DNA of 64,000 bases from Monodelphis domestica (GCF_027887165.1 NC_077232.1:81761399-81825398); one strand, 5' to 3'. Shown: positions 11,721-23,020, numbered from the stretch's first letter. Program-made: numbers and translations. The notes: a model not told the origin generated them from the letters alone.

Positions 11721-12075
11721 TGAATTTATGAACTACATTTAGCCTCCTCTTAAGAGAACCATTTGGATACCCAGAGCTTGAATAGAAAAATCAGATTATT
11801 ACACCTAAAGAGTTTGGTGTTCCTAATGCAACTGTTAAAAATATGGAAATGGGTCTTGATCAATGACACATGTAAAACATTGGCTGGGGAGGGGAGAAGG
11901 AGAGGAAAAGAACATGAATCATGTAACCATGGAAAAATATTCTAAATTAATGAATTAAAGTTTTTCAATTAAAAAAATAAAGAGTTCCGTGTTTATGTTT
12001 TTGAAATACTTCCGCCATTCATGATCTAAGGGGTGTTATTGGAGTAAATGGATAGAAATTGATAGCTATAGTCAA
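11690..12075. repeat. Direct duplication, copy 1 (partner 13,205-13,440)
   Basis: The text from 'CTTTCCAGTTCTGACATTCT' through '..GATAGCTATAGTCAAG' recurs at 13,205-13,440 with modest divergence. The shared part includes 'ACCATTTGGATACCCAGAGC' and 'CTTCCGCCATTCATGATC', which I do not know as any named repeat. This copy is longer because an L1 tail is inserted at 11822-11978. Confidence 0.7.
11822..11978 (+). mobile_element. Short L1 3' tail insertion with target duplication
   Basis: A 157-bp L1 tail ('AATATGGAAATGGGTCTTGA', G-rich stretch, 'ATGAATCATGTAACCATGG', A-tail) lies between AAAGAGTTTGGTGTT (11807-11821) and AAAGAGTTCCGTGTT (11979-11993). The duplicate at 13.3 kb lacks it, so it arrived after the duplication. 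Confidence 0.85.
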
Positions 12076-12077
12076 GT

Positions 12078-12228
12078 TATTATTTATAATATTATTTTAA
12101 ATATTACATATTGTTTATAATAATATATAATAATATTATGTATATTATTTATAACATAATTTATAATAATATATGATACTATTATGTATTATATTATTAT
12201 TTATAACATAATTTATTATAATATCCTA
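12078..12228. repeat. AT-rich low-complexity tract
   Basis: Repeated TTATTTATAAT/ATAATATTATT units, ending in a G8 run at about 12233. The duplicate at 13.4 kb has only the start of this tract, so it expanded locally. Confidence 0.85.
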
Positions 12229-12234
12229 GATTGG

Positions 12235-12395
12235 GGGGGGAAGGTCATTGGACTAAATGGCTTCCAAAGTCCCTTTGAGCTCTAGACCAATTTATACATG
12301 ATCCTTGTGTGTAAAATGGGGTTAATAAGAGCACCTCAATCACTTACCTCAAAGGGCTATTATAAGGTTCAAGTGAGATAACAGTAAGTAACAGG
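12235..12395 (+). mobile_element. MIR fragments
   Basis: 'GGTCATTGGACTAAATGGCT' and 'GTAAAATGGGGTTAATAAGA' with 'CAAAGGGCTATTATAAGGTT' are MIR 3' regions. 12396-13054 beyond it has no recognisable element. Confidence 0.65.
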
Positions 12396-13054
12396 GTCCA
12401 AATTGGAAAATGAGATCTTCTAAGTCCATATCATGGGCTCTTTGCACTGAAAAGCTCTTCCCCTGTCCCGGACAGATCAAAATTCCCATCTCTAGCTGCT
12501 CCTTTCCTTTCCCTAAAGTGAGAACCAAATATGCCTTTGAGCTTTGCCACAGCTTTCTATCTCAGGTTCAAGTCTTTCATCAAATACCTGCTGGAGCTTG
12601 TAGGTTGGACTTTAAAACAAAACAAAACAAACCACTGATTTTCACACATCACCTCCCAGTGGAACAAGGACTCTGCCCCTGCCGTCCCGGCACTGCTACT
12701 TCAGAGCTGTATCAACATCTTGTATCAAGGGATGTCTAGTGAACTGGTAAGATTTATGGACAAAGAAAACAGGAATGCAATGTAGGCAGGAAGAAAGAGC
12801 CCCAGAGCAGCTGGGAATTAGGAAACGTGCCTGGGTTCTGACCAATAATCCCTCGGGGCTTTAGGTAACAAACTGGGATCTCATTTTCCCCCATCCATCA
12901 AAACAGAAGGATGGGAGGTCAACTGGGTGATTTCTGACATCCCTGTGAATCCTCCTAACACGAGATGGAAAGTCTGCCCTGAAGAACAAGTTCCACTATT
13001 GAAGCAAGAAATGATCAAAACAGTTAAATCTAGTGCTATAAAGATTTTTAAACC

Positions 13055-13204
13055 TAATCATCTGTCAGGAGACTTAGATTCCAGACACTTCTCAGTCTTA
13101 ATTGGATTTGTGACCTTGGGTAAATCATTTATATCCCTGAATTTGTTGCCAGTAAAATGAGGGGATCGGACTGGATGTTCTAGCCTGTGGCTTAATGTGT
13201 TTGA
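13055..13204 (+). mobile_element. MIR/THER-type SINE
   Basis: 'GTCAGGAGACTTAGATTCCA', 'TTGTGACCTTGGGTAAATCA' and 'AGTAAAATGAGGGGATCGGA' follow the MIR core and 3' region. It leads directly into the second copy of the duplicated block. Confidence 0.7.
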
Positions 13205-13440
13205 TGGCCCTAGGATCCTTTCCATTTCTGACATTCTATGAATTTATGAACTACATTTAGCCTCCCCTTAAGAGGACCATTTGGATACCCAGAGCTTGCA
13301 TAGAAGAATCAGGCTATTACCTAAAGATTTCAGTGTTTGTACTTTTGAAATACTTCCACCATTCATGATCTAAGCTATGTTATTGAAATAAATGGATGGA
13401 AATTGATAGCTACAGTCAAGTTATTATTTATAATATCCTA
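13205..13440. repeat. Direct duplication, copy 2 (partner 11,690-12,075)
   Basis: Same order as copy 1 without the L1 tail: 'TTTCTGACATTCTATGAATT', 'GACCATTTGGATACCCAGAG', 'ACTTCCACCATTCATGATCT', 'GATAGCTACAGTCAAGTTAT'. It marks the uninterrupted state of copy 1. Confidence 0.7.
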
Positions 13441-13449
13441 GATTTAGCT

Positions 13450-13645
13450 AGTCCCTAAGAGCTGAAAGCATTTCCCCATATTTTATTTATTTTAACAACC
13501 AGGAAAAGTAATTTGGAGTAGATATTAATATCTGCAAATTACTAAAAAGGAACACATACGCAGGGTCGGAAAGTAATTTGCTCAAGGGCACCTATGAATT
13601 ATCTGGGAGAAGCAATCTTGGAATCTGTTCTCATGGTTCAGCTAG
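13450..13645 (-). mobile_element. MIR-type SINE, antisense
   Basis: 'GGGTCGGAAAGTAATTTGCT' and 'CAAGGGCACCTATGAATTAT' read as the complement of the MIR core. 13646-13874 is unassigned. Confidence 0.6.
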
Positions 13646-13874
13646 AAACTTGATGATCTCAAACTGAAATTCATTTGAAAGGTTTCTCTTCCCTGAAATC
13701 ATAGAATCTATCCACAGCAGTCATTTATTCAGTCTCCTGCCCACTGTAAAAATCGCCTCCACAGCATCCCTGACAAGGGTTCAGCCAATCTTTTTTTTTT
13801 AATCATCTATTCTCTTAATATTTTTCTTCCTGAATAATTTCTTCCAACATTTCTCACTTCTAATAAGGTAAGAA

Positions 13875-14330
13875 GAATAAAAAGAATGGCTGAACAAGTT
13901 GTGGTAGCTGATCGTAACAGAATGCTTTTGTGCTATAAGAAATGACAAATAGGATGATCACAGAAAAACTTTAAAAGACTTCTATGAAGTGATACAAAGT
14001 GAAGTAAGCAGAACCAGAATGTTGTATAGAGTAACAAAAATAATATATGACAATCAACTATAAATGATTTTATACAAGGCAAAGATCCAGGACAACCCTA
14101 AGAGACTCATGACCACCTTCAAACACAGACTGAAATATACCATTCTTCACTTTAGTTCCTTCATGAGTTTTTTCCTAATGTAAGCAATAGGTGTCTTGTT
14201 TCATAATGTGATAAACAGGAAAATGTATATTATAATATATGTAAAACCTATATCATATAACCTGACTTCTTAGGGAGCAGGGAGGTGTGGGAGAGGGAAA
14301 TTTTTTTAATAAAAAATTTAAAAATAATAA
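13875..14330 (+). mobile_element. L1 3' end fragment
   Basis: 'AGAATGGCTGAACAAGTTGT', 'AGTGATACAAAGTGAAGTAA' and 'GCAGAACCAGAATG' are the L1 tail. Its A/T-rich end abuts the next SINE. Confidence 0.8.
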
Positions 14331-14333
14331 TAG

Positions 14334-15105
14334 GGGGGCAGCTAGGTGGCTCAGTGGATTGAAAGCCAGGTCCAGAGGTCCCAGGTTCAAATCTGATCTC
14401 AGATACTTCCTAGTTGCATGACCTGGGCAAATCATTTGATGCCCATTGCCTAGCCCTTACCACTGTTCTGCCTCGGAACCAATATGCAATATTGATTCTG
14501 TAGCAGTCCACCCCTAGCTATGGGCAAGGGGAACAGTTGGTATGTGCAGATTGCCTTAGAAGAGAGCATGCTCAGTCTTGAGCATGCTCAGTATTGCACA
14601 TGGCTGGGAAAGCCTCTGACCCTTGACCCCAGCTTCCCCCAGGTTAGGCGGGAACACAGGTTTCTTTGTGCTCACCTGGTTAAGAGAAACCACACCTATA
14701 CCTTGTCATTAACCAATGAGAATCATCCCTATGTACTGTGTATATTTGCATATCAAAGACTATATTTAGCCCAGCAAGCTCCGCCTCTCTCTCTCTCTTT
14801 CAGGCTGGCCAAGCTCCATCTTTAAATCTTCTCTATCTCTCTTTCATCTCTCCGACCTGTGTGGTATTAAATGTGGATCTCTGGACTGGTAAAAGCCTTT
14901 GGAGTGGTCCTTTGATCAAAGCTTGGCTGTGGCTTATGGATAATTAATAAAGACTCATTCCTGCCACCTCATATCTCTAATTTGACTCCATCATCCCCCT
15001 CGTGGTATCTAAAACTTCTATCCTGTCTCTATCTTCGTACCTTAAAGCTTCTCTCCCCTCTGAGGAAGCTTTAGATTCCAAGATGGAAGGTAAGTTTCTT
15101 TTTTT
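14334..15105 (+). mobile_element. tRNA-derived SINE split by a solo LTR
   Basis: The SINE runs 14334-14498 ('GGGGGCAGCTAGGTGGCTCA' to '..AATATTGATTC') and resumes at 15074 with 'GATTCCAAGATGGAAGGTAA' plus a T/A tail. GATTC is present on both sides of the interrupting LTR, which fixes the order: SINE first, LTR second. Confidence 0.9.
14499..15073 (+). mobile_element. Solo LTR, family 2 (5-bp target duplication GATTC)
   Basis: The LTR starts TGTAGCAGTCCACCCCTAGC and ends ..GAGGAAGCTTTA. A TATA-like TATATTTA lies near 14760 and AATAAA near 14946, so transcription would run rightward. GATTC flanks it at 14494-14498 and 15074-15078. A second copy lies at 33,609-34,302 in reverse, also with a 5-bp duplication. 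No internal retroviral sequence remains. The 5-bp duplication fits an ERVL-like or related group, but I cannot name the family. Confidence 0.85.
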
Positions 15106-15111
15106 TTTAAA

Positions 15112-15122
15112 TAATAATGATA

Positions 15123-15167
<45 letters not shown>

Positions 15168-15168
15168 G
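15112..15168 (+). repeat. (GAT)n microsatellite
   Basis: About 16 consecutive GAT units, preceded by AAT/GAT mixed units that seem to have grown from the SINE tail. Confidence 0.95.
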
Positions 15169-15412
15169 GGCAGTTAGGTGATGAATGGATATAGTGCCAT
15201 GTGGGTAGTCAGGAAGACCTGAGTTCAAATCCAGCTTCAGATACTAACAGTGTGACCCTAGACAAGTCACTTAACCCCATTTGCCTCAGTTTCTTCATCT
15301 GTAAAATAAACTGAAGAAAGAAATGGCAAACCATTTCAGTAAATTTCCAAAGAAAATCCCAAAATTCAGTCAAGAAGAATCAGACACAACCGAAATGAAT
15401 GAACTATAAAAC
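15169..15412 (+). mobile_element. MAR1-type SINE with RTE-like 3' tail
   Basis: The head 'GGGGCAGTTAGGTGATGAAT' and core 'GAGTTCAAATCCAGCTTCAG' / 'CAAGTCACTTAACCCCATTT' are followed by 'AGAAATGGCAAACCATTTCA' and 'CAGACACAACCGAAATGAAT', the BovB/RTE-type tail used for mobilisation. Confidence 0.85.
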
Positions 15413-15835
15413 AAAGCACTTTACAAGTTTTATCTCATCATATTCTCACAACCACCATCAAAAGTTGATGTGATTCATCCAGAGAAAGAACTGTGGGAGT
15501 AGAAACACAGAAGAAAAACAACTGCTTGACCACGTAGATCAATGGGGATATGAATGGGAATGTAGAAGACTCTAAACGATCACCCTAGTGCAAACATCAA
15601 TAATATTGATCTTGATCAATGAGGGGAGAGAAAGAGCATGAATCATGGAATCATAGAAAAATATTCTTAATTATATAAAAAAATTTTTAAATTAGATGTG
15701 ATTATTATTCCTGATTTATCATTGAGGAAACTGAGTCAGATAAAGATTAAGTGACTTTCCCAGGTCACAAAGCTACTAAATGCCTAAGACTGGATTTGAA
15801 TAATATTTCTATTATACATCTTCTTCCCATAGCTG
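15405..15835 (-). mobile_element. MIR/THER-type SINE, antisense, split by an L1 tail
   Basis: 15405-15475 ('AAGCACTTTACAAGTTTTAT', 'CTCATCATATTCTCACAACC') and 15695-15835 ('TGAGGAAACTGAGTCAGATA', 'AAGTGACTTTCCCAGGTCAC') are two halves of one antisense MIR-type element, separated by the L1 tail below. Confidence 0.75.
15476..15694 (+). mobile_element. L1 3' tail insertion with 9-bp target duplication
   Basis: The L1 3' UTR ('GAGAAAGAACTGTGGGAGTA' to 'ATGAATCATGGAATCATAG' plus A-tail) is flanked by GATGTGATT at 15467-15475 and 15695-15703. 15836-16099 beyond the host SINE shows nothing recognisable. Confidence 0.85.
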
Positions 15836-16099
15836 TGAAAGGGATAAGACTTGCTTCTTTCTAAATTTTTTTATGTTATGATTTTTTTATGTTATGATTT
15901 TGTTATGATGTTATGAATATGTTAATATTCAGAACACATATTCATTTTTATTTTTATTATGGAATATGAAAAAAGACATTGAACTAAGCCTAATTTCTAC
16001 CAGACTAATTTTCCGTTTTCCCAGTGTTTATTTTTTAAATAAATAGTAATTTGTATTTTGTAACTTATCAAACACAGGGTTATTGAGTTCCATTATTTG

Positions 16100-16325
16100 T
16101 GAGTCTCTCTTGTCTAGATTGTTACTATTATTTTCTAATTGCCACGTCTGACAGCCTTTTCCACCTTTTCATCCTTCTTGACTTCTGTTTGGATATCATT
16201 GAGCACCTTCTCTTGGATATTCTTTGCTTTCAGCTTTTTTATTTTGTGAGGATGCTTTCTCTTGGTTTTCTTCCCTACTAGTGTGACCACTGCTCCTCTT
16301 CTTCCTTTGCTGGATCACTATCTAT
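16100..16325 (+). mobile_element. L2 LINE fragment
   Basis: 'GACAGCCTTTTCCACCTTTT', 'CATCCTTCTTGACTTCTGTT' and 'CTCTTGGTTTTCTTCCCTAC' follow the L2 ORF region. 16326-16590 is unassigned, though it has a fairly even base composition. Confidence 0.65.
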
Positions 16326-16589
16326 ATAGATCCAGGATAAGGGCCTATGGAAGCACCCCTGAGGCTTCTGCACAATTGGCTGGCCTTCCCTTTGGAACCC
16401 AACACTACCCTGACTGTGGTAGAGAGCCCAGTGCCAGAATGGCCCCTTTCTATTTGGCTCTCCAGGACTGTGTGGCACATGGCCAAGTAGAGGAAGAGGG
16501 TCAATAGCACATGTTGGGAAGGGAACCCAGCAGTAATGATGTACAAAAAGTCCCCACAGGCCCTGGGTTGCATAGTGGACAGACATCCA

Positions 16590-16800
16590 GGATGATTAGA
16601 CTCTCCAGGTCCAATAGGGAAGAGATGAATGGATTTGGAGTCAGACGACTTGAGTTAAAATTGAACAAGGGGTCTGCAGTTTATTTAGTGCATGGCCTTA
16701 GGCTAGTTGGTCTCCCTCTGCATATGTAAATTGGGGGAGTTGGAAAGTCCCCACCAGTTCTCAATCCAATGATCTTATGAACTGTGAGATTTTATGATTC
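16590..16800 (+). mobile_element. MIR/THER-type SINE
   Basis: 'GGATTTGGAGTCAGACGACT' and 'GTGCATGGCCTTAGGCTAGT' follow the MIR core, then a THER-like 3' end ('CAATGATCTTATGAACTGTG'). 16801-17147 is unassigned. Confidence 0.65.
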
Positions 16801-17147
16801 CAGGCTCTGGCAAGTCTCCTTCTTTCCTCTGGCTTCAGGCCCAAGACAGACTGCAGTGGCCTTCATATTCCTTATTTGTCTGGATAAAGGCCAGACAAAC
16901 TCACGCCTGGCCTAGAACCAGAACTCCCTGCCTCTAAAAGCAAGAAACCCAAATGCAGTGGCCTGCTCTGACATCTTTTGTACTAGGCTGTTCTGTGAGC
17001 CTTCATTATCTTCATTTGAATTAGAGTCTTCACATATTACCTTATAGAGACCAGAGATTCTTAACTTCGGAAGATCTGTGAAGCTGGATGGGGGGAAAAG
17101 TCATGTTTTTCCTCCCCACTAAAAATTGGTTTCTTTTTAAAATCCTT

Positions 17148-17545
17148 TGCGCTCTCTCTCTCTCTCTGATTCTCTCTCTCTCTCTCCACTCCCCCTCTCT
17201 TTCTCCTTTTTCTCTCTCCCCCTCTCTCTCCCTCCCTTATTCCCTTATTTTTCTCTCTTCCTCTCTGTTTGTCTCTTTGTCTGTCTCTCCCCCCCTTTTT
17301 CTTCCCCTTCTCTTTCTCTCCCTCCCTTATTTTCTCTCTTCTTCCCTTCCCTCTCCCCCTCTCTCTGTCTGTGTGTATGTCTCTCTTTCTGTGTCTCTCT
17401 GTGACTCTCTGTCTCTTTGTCTCTCTTTCTCTCTGTCTCTGTCTCTCTCTCTCCCCCTCTTTTCCCCCTCTCTCTTTCTCTCCCTCCCTTATTTTCTCTC
17501 TCTCCTTCCCTCCCCTACCTCTCTTTGTCTCTCCCTCATCCCCAT
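17148..17545 (+). repeat. CT-rich imperfect microsatellite
   Basis: About 400 bp almost purely of C and T, built from CTCTCT, TCTCCC, TCTTTC and CTGTCT units. Long open frames rich in Ser and Leu across it are a by-product of its composition. Confidence 0.95.
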
Positions 17546-17639
17546 TTCCAGCTTGGAACCTGATGCCTAAGACGGGAATCTGAGATTTTAGAGTTGGAAA
17601 TCACTTGAGAGCACAAAATAGCAGAACTAGAAGAGACTT

Positions 17640-17765
17640 TTTAGTGAGACCAATTACTCCAAATAATTTTTACAAATGGAGAAATGGATGGGTTAAAATG
17701 ACTTCCTATTGTTACATAGCTAGGATGTAGCAGAGCCAGATTCAAAACTAGTATTGTCTCCCTGG
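17640..17765 (-). mobile_element. MIR-type SINE, antisense
   Basis: 'TACAAATGGAGAAATGGATG', 'AAAATGACTTCCTATTGTTA' and 'GCAGAGCCAGATTCAAAACT' are the complement of the MIR core. 17766-18471 is unassigned. Confidence 0.65.
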
Positions 17766-18471
17766 TGCTCTGGGGCGGGAAGGCATGGATCAATCTCCTG
17801 CCTCCCAGATGTACCATAGTTCCTTCCATAAACCCACTCCATCATTGCTCAGTGTCCAGAGTGGTCAGTAACTGAGCTGGTCCCTCTGGGTTGGCCTCGT
17901 CCGGCCTCACACAGTGAAGAAGTCTCCAATGAACAAAAACCTACCCAAATATAAACCCCATATTTCTGAGAAGGGGCCGACAGGCTTCATCAGACTGCCA
18001 GAGGGGCCTGGGACAACCAAAACAGTTAAGACTAGCCAGTGAAGATCCAGACTGTTTTCTGGCAGAGACATTCAACAGGAGAGTATGCACCTCCACTTGG
18101 TTCCTCAGAACCCCCAAAGTAGATACATTGAGCCTGTCGACTACTTCAGATGGTTCCTGGAACCCTTCCATGAAATAACAAAGCTGGTGGGTGCATGATA
18201 CACTTGTTGGAAGCAATACAGCTTGGTTTGAGGTCTATTTTCCTTAGGGATTCTCAGTTGGCCGTAACACAGCTGGGAACCAATGTGAGATGATGCAAGG
18301 TGATTGTGAGTACTGATTTCTGTAGCCTGAGCCAAGAAAAGTCAGACGCTTAAATCAATTAGCCTTTAGCTTGAAAGACTAGTAGGATTCCAGGCAGGTA
18401 TCATATGGGGATTCTAATGCACTCTTTCCAATGAGAAGGGTGCTTTCAGGATGTTAAAAGGTGATCAGAAG

Positions 18472-18674
18472 GCACATCTGTGTGGCTCGATGGTTAGAGA
18501 GCCAGGCTTAGAGCCTGGGTTCAAATCTGGTCTCAGATACGTCCTAGCTGTGTGACCCTGGGCAAGTCACTTAACCCCCATTGCCTAGCCCTTACCTCTC
18601 TTCTGCCTTGGAAACAATACACAGTATTCTAAGATTCTAAGGTGGAAGGAAAGGGTTGTTGTTTTTTTTTTTAA
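18472..18674 (+). mobile_element. tRNA-derived marsupial SINE, near full length
   Basis: 'GTGTGGCTCGATGGTTAGAG', 'GGGTTCAAATCTGGTCTCAG' and 'CTGGGCAAGTCACTTAACCC' run on to 'GGTGGAAGGAAAGGGTTGTT' and a T-rich tail. It is one of the better preserved copies. Confidence 0.9.
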
Positions 18675-20945
18675 AGAGCAGATATGTGCCTCAGACTCAC
18701 CATGTGCACCCCCAAATTCCTTTGTACACTTATTTTTGTTGAGGGTAATATCTTCCTCCCAGTCCCCCTGATTTGATACTTTCTGTCTTCTTTCTTCACA
18801 GCCATAATTAGAGATTCTTGTTTCTCCGGAAAGCAGTGAGAAAATGGCCTCAAATAAACCTTTAAAAACAAATTCATTTGCCTGAGAGTGGAGGGAAGAG
18901 ACCTCATCCTCTATGACACCACCCTGGAGGGAGGAGAGATATTCCAGGAACGTATGATGTCACTGCTGGGAAGGGAACCCGATGGGGCTGGATAGAGCTG
19001 GGAAAGAGCTCATCAAGGGAACAGCCACCACGGGAGGAAACAGGCCATCTGCTAACTTCCCATTTTAACGAATTTTTCTTGCTCCTTAAGTGCTAGGCTC
19101 AGCTGTTTCTACCTGCTGACATCCAATGAGCTCTTAGGAATCCTCTACATTTGGACGTCCTGGGGCAAAGATCCAGTCACCTTGAGAAAATACATGCGGA
19201 GCTCCTTAGAGGCGAGAAGAATGATCTGAAGGGTCGTTTTTCCAAGCTGGAAGGAGAAGCAGAAGGATCCAGGACTAGGACAGGGAAAGCCCAGGGAATT
19301 CTCGTTTTCTACAGTCAAGGAAGGGGCTCAGGGCAGAAATGAGCCAGTGATAAGCCGACAACAAGGATATTTATTTTGCTTCCTCAAATTAAGTAATCAT
19401 GAGCAGTTGCGTCCTTTTCTGTCTCACTGACCCATTGAAGGAGTGATTTGCCTGTGCAGAATTTGCTATTTTCTTGGACATACCTGCTTGCCACTGTGGG
19501 GCACATGGTGAAATGATCCCCTTCCCCATTCTCTCTCCATTGCCTGACTAAGTGGAATTACTCTTCTCAGGAGTTTCCTTTCTGTTTGGAATTTGCTCAT
19601 GTTCTCTCAGTTTTCATAAGGGGTTTTGGTTGTATTCCAAATTTTGTTTCCAGATAAGGATGAATTTAATTTTGTTGCACTCTGGGCCAATCCACTTGAG
19701 GTGGGGGCTAAGCCTAAGCCGAATAGGCAGCACATCAGTCTCCTAAACTGAAGATCCTAGGAAGGAGGGTGTGATATACTGGGAGAGGCTTCTGGAGACT
19801 AGAAGAGTCACTCAGCTTGTGCTTAGTCCCCACCTCAAGTGGATTGCTTTTCACTTTAGGGTCCATTATTCAGTCTGAAACTGTTAGCCTGAGATTCCCT
19901 TCAGGATGGATTCTCACAGGAACAGGGAACAAGGCCAAACTTTGGGGTCTCCAACGTACAAGCTAGTCCTAAAACTTGGGGTTCATCAGATCTTACTAGC
20001 TTTTAAGTCTGGGGTTTCTAGATTCCCTGTTGACAAATGTAAAGCACTATGTAAATCTTAAAACATTTCATAAATGTTAGAGATTATTATTTCCATAGTT
20101 ACGGCTCTGCCCTCACCCATATTTAGTCTGTTTCCAGTTGGTGATGATTTTACTCAGTGTAGGGGGATGATTTTGAAGTCCAGAAAGTCAGGGACTTGAC
20201 CTGGAAGAGAATGAAGGCAGGCTTCACTAAGTAAGAATATCTGGGAGAAATTCCTCAATGGAAAAATGGGGGTGAGTGGGGAGGGACCCCTTAAGGAAGG
20301 GTATTCCATTGTGAGCAGGTTACAGAGGTATTAGGACGTTCTATAGTGAGGAAACTCCATGAAAATCAAACCCAAATTAGAAGAAAGAATAAAAATGCTT
20401 TTATACTACATCCAAATGAGGTAGCCCTTGACTTGACCTATATGAACAATCTCTTAATTCTGAGAATTAGGAAATGGATAAAACAGGGGGAACAAACTTT
20501 CCCTATTTCCTAAAGAAGTTTATCCCATATAAATCAATTACTACAACAAAAACCAACAACAATAAAACCCTCATAATCAAATGCTTGATTTCCTTACAGA
20601 AATAAAGCAACCAAAGATAATATTGGTTTAAAATATTTATTGTGTTTTCTTAATTCTGTCCCTAAGTTCAGTGCTTGGATCACAGATATTCCGGAACAAC
20701 CCCAGGACATTTCTTTCTGTATGTTTCCTCCTCAGCTTATTTTTTCCTTCCAAGTTTGCATCAGGCACAATCCCTGCCTCCAGTCAAGGTCCCACAGGAG
20801 GAGTCTGAGATCATGGAGCTTTAACCAATAACCAATAATAGCTCTTTTGCCTCAACAGTTTGGCCTGAAGACATGATGGAGAAACTGCATGTTATTTCAC
20901 AGACAGAAATAAGGAGCAGATTTGGGGGTTTTTTTGCCTTTTGTC
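18675..20945. other. Unassigned intergenic DNA with one long inverted repeat
   Basis: No exon or named repeat stands out across this stretch, apart from the inverted repeat at 19,689-19,845. Short open frames here lack splice context or any family resemblance. Confidence 0.5.
19689..19845. repeat. 31-bp imperfect inverted repeat around a 95-bp loop
   Basis: The left arm (19689-19719) begins AATCCACTTGAGGTGGGG. The complement of the right arm (19815-19845) begins with the same 18 bases. Over 31 positions I count 3 mismatches. Such a pair could fold into a stem with a 95-base loop. It may be the relic of a DNA transposon or a duplicated and inverted fragment, and neither is proven. Confidence 0.8.
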
Positions 20946-22067
20946 TGTTAGATTTAAATTAGTTTTGAGTGTTAAATAGTTGTAGATAAGAGAGTGGGAG
21001 CCATAAACTGTGATAATTAAAATGTTTGGGAGCAAGGGAAATATATAACAATTATGACCGCTGAAATATGTTTTCTACTGTGTCTTGGTTTTATATAAAT
21101 ATAAGATGGTCGCCAGGGAATATATTCCCAATTTATGAATATGCCCAAGCCAACTGGGTTTTATAGAGAAAATTTAATTTATAACACCCTGATTAATCAA
21201 TAGAAAAAAAGAGAAAGTAAGAAAGGAATAAGAATGAAGGGCCTCAAGCCAATAAGGCCTAGACCTCAGTCCTAAGAGATAAATCAGTCAGTTGGTTTTA
21301 TCACTCACCCAAGATCTCTCTAGGTAAGGCTTCTCATGCCAACCTCAGGCTCCACCTTCAAGAGAGCCTCCTTTCAAGAAATGTTTCCAGAGAATTCTCC
21401 TCCTGATTCCTCCTGAGTTCTCCTTCTACAGCCTCCTTCAAGACCTCTCTAGGAGCTCTCCCATCAGGACCTCTCTCCTCTCAGACCTCTTTCAGAGCAT
21501 CCACTCTTCAGAGCATCCACCCCCTCATTTCTCAGACCCCACTATCTTTAAGAAAAATAATCTAAGTTCCTTCCCCTCAGTTCTCACATCTACCAATCAC
21601 TGTCCATGTCTCCCCTGTGCCAATGGTGGCTCTACCTTAACCCAGGACCGCCCAGAGGTCTGCCCCCTTTGCACATGTCTGTTGAAGGTCATATTCTCAA
21701 ATAATTAAATCTTGATCTTTGCTGCAGCCCTTCCTAAATCCTGTTACTCTGAGTAGGGTGGAGATTGTAGTTTCCAAGACCTGGTTCTGTCATTCCAAGT
21801 ATCTCTATTGTATCAATTCTAAAATCAATCATGACTCAAAGAACTTCCTATTCTATGCTTAAGCATAGGTCAAAGCCCTTTCCATTGTTTAGCAAAAGGT
21901 TTCTGTCCTAAAGTAGTCTTAAGTAGGGAGGAGAAGGATCCTCCCATGCCAAGGAGTTTCATATTCCAATAGAGTTCTTACTATCAGTAGGAGATTTTTT
22001 CAAGTATGAAATTTCCCAATGGGGAAATTTCCAACATTCATAAGTCTAAGAAATTTTTAGGTTTACA
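20946..22067 (-). mobile_element. Solo LTR, class I ERV family 1 (TSD TGTC)
   Basis: TG at 20946 and CA at 22066-22067, with TGTC at 20942-20945 and 22068-22071. Shared family marks are 'GCCATAAACTGTGATAATTA', 'TGGTCGCCAGGGAA', 'CCAACTGGGTTTTATAGAG', and a closing 'TTTCCAACATTCATAAGTCT' then GGTTTACA. Family 1 copies that show promoter marks place U3 at this end, so this copy points leftward. Confidence 0.9.
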
Positions 22068-22224
22068 TGTCTAAGAAATAAGATTTAAAGGCATAGAGAC
22101 AAGCAAAGACAGAATGAGAATCAGGAATATGGAAAGTGGTTTATTTTGGTTGCAATACAGAAGATGGAGGGAAAGAGCAAGACATGAGGGAAAGAACAAG
22201 AAATGAAGATGGAAAACTCGATTA

Positions 22225-22610
22225 GAAACTAATTATGGGAGGCATTGAATGATACTTTATTTGCTAGGCAGTAGGAGTCCACTAAATATCTTTGGAGGGA
22301 AGAGTGACATGGTCAGAGAGGGGACATGAGAAGAACACAAGGACAGCTTGTGAAGGAGACATTGAAGAAACCTTTCCCAGAAGACCCAGTGATAGTGCTT
22401 TCACTTTTTCATTTCATTATTTTTAATTTATCCTGATTCTATCTTGTTTGTACATCACCATTAGAATGTTTTCTTCCTCATTAACCAATGAGCTCCTTGA
22501 GATCAGGGACAATTTTTGCTTCTCTTTGTATCTTCAGTCCTTAGCACAATGCTTATAATAATAGGGACATAAAGGATAATTAAGAAATGCTTATTGACTG
22601 CATATTAAAG
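22225..22610 (+). mobile_element. L2 3' end fragment(s)
   Basis: 'AGTGACATGGTCAGAGAGGG' and later 'AATGAGCTCCTTGAGATCAG', 'TTTGTATCTTCAGTCCTTAG' and 'AAATGCTTATTGACTG' follow the L2 3' region and end. 22611-23974 holds no recognisable element except the AT tract below. Confidence 0.65.
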
Positions 22611-23020
22611 CTGTATGTTCATGCCCCTGTGACATGATAATATTTACAGAAGTTGTGATTTATCTAAACTTTGTAAAACTACCTTCTACCCTTATCCCCC
22701 CCAAACTTTCAATGAGTACAGAGCTTCCACAAAGAGAAATAATTTTCTGAAGAGGTGAAAGGAGGTTCTGAATCAAGATGGTGGCAGTGGGAGAAGGTGG
22801 ATGAAAGAGATATTTAAGGTAAAAAGGACAAGACTCATATAAGACTGGGAGGGGGAAGAGTTAAAACATTCACTAAGCTTCCAAACTATGTAGAGCCCCA
22901 TGTTAATCTCCATGATGGCATTGTAGGTGAATGATTGATAAAATACCTCCTTAATCTAATGGAGCTCATAGTTCAATGGGGGTGAGTGGACATGAACAAA
23001 AATAACTATAATGCAAAATA

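Noticed and set aside
14334-14498. tRNA gene
   Set aside because: The A- and B-box-like parts belong to the tRNA-derived SINE. The copy continues into a SINE body and tail and does not fold as a complete tRNA.
17088-17583. Three overlapping Ser/Leu/Pro-rich open frames of up to 160 codons
   Set aside because: They follow from the CT-rich repeat, which rarely forms stops. No domain, splice sites or conservation support them.
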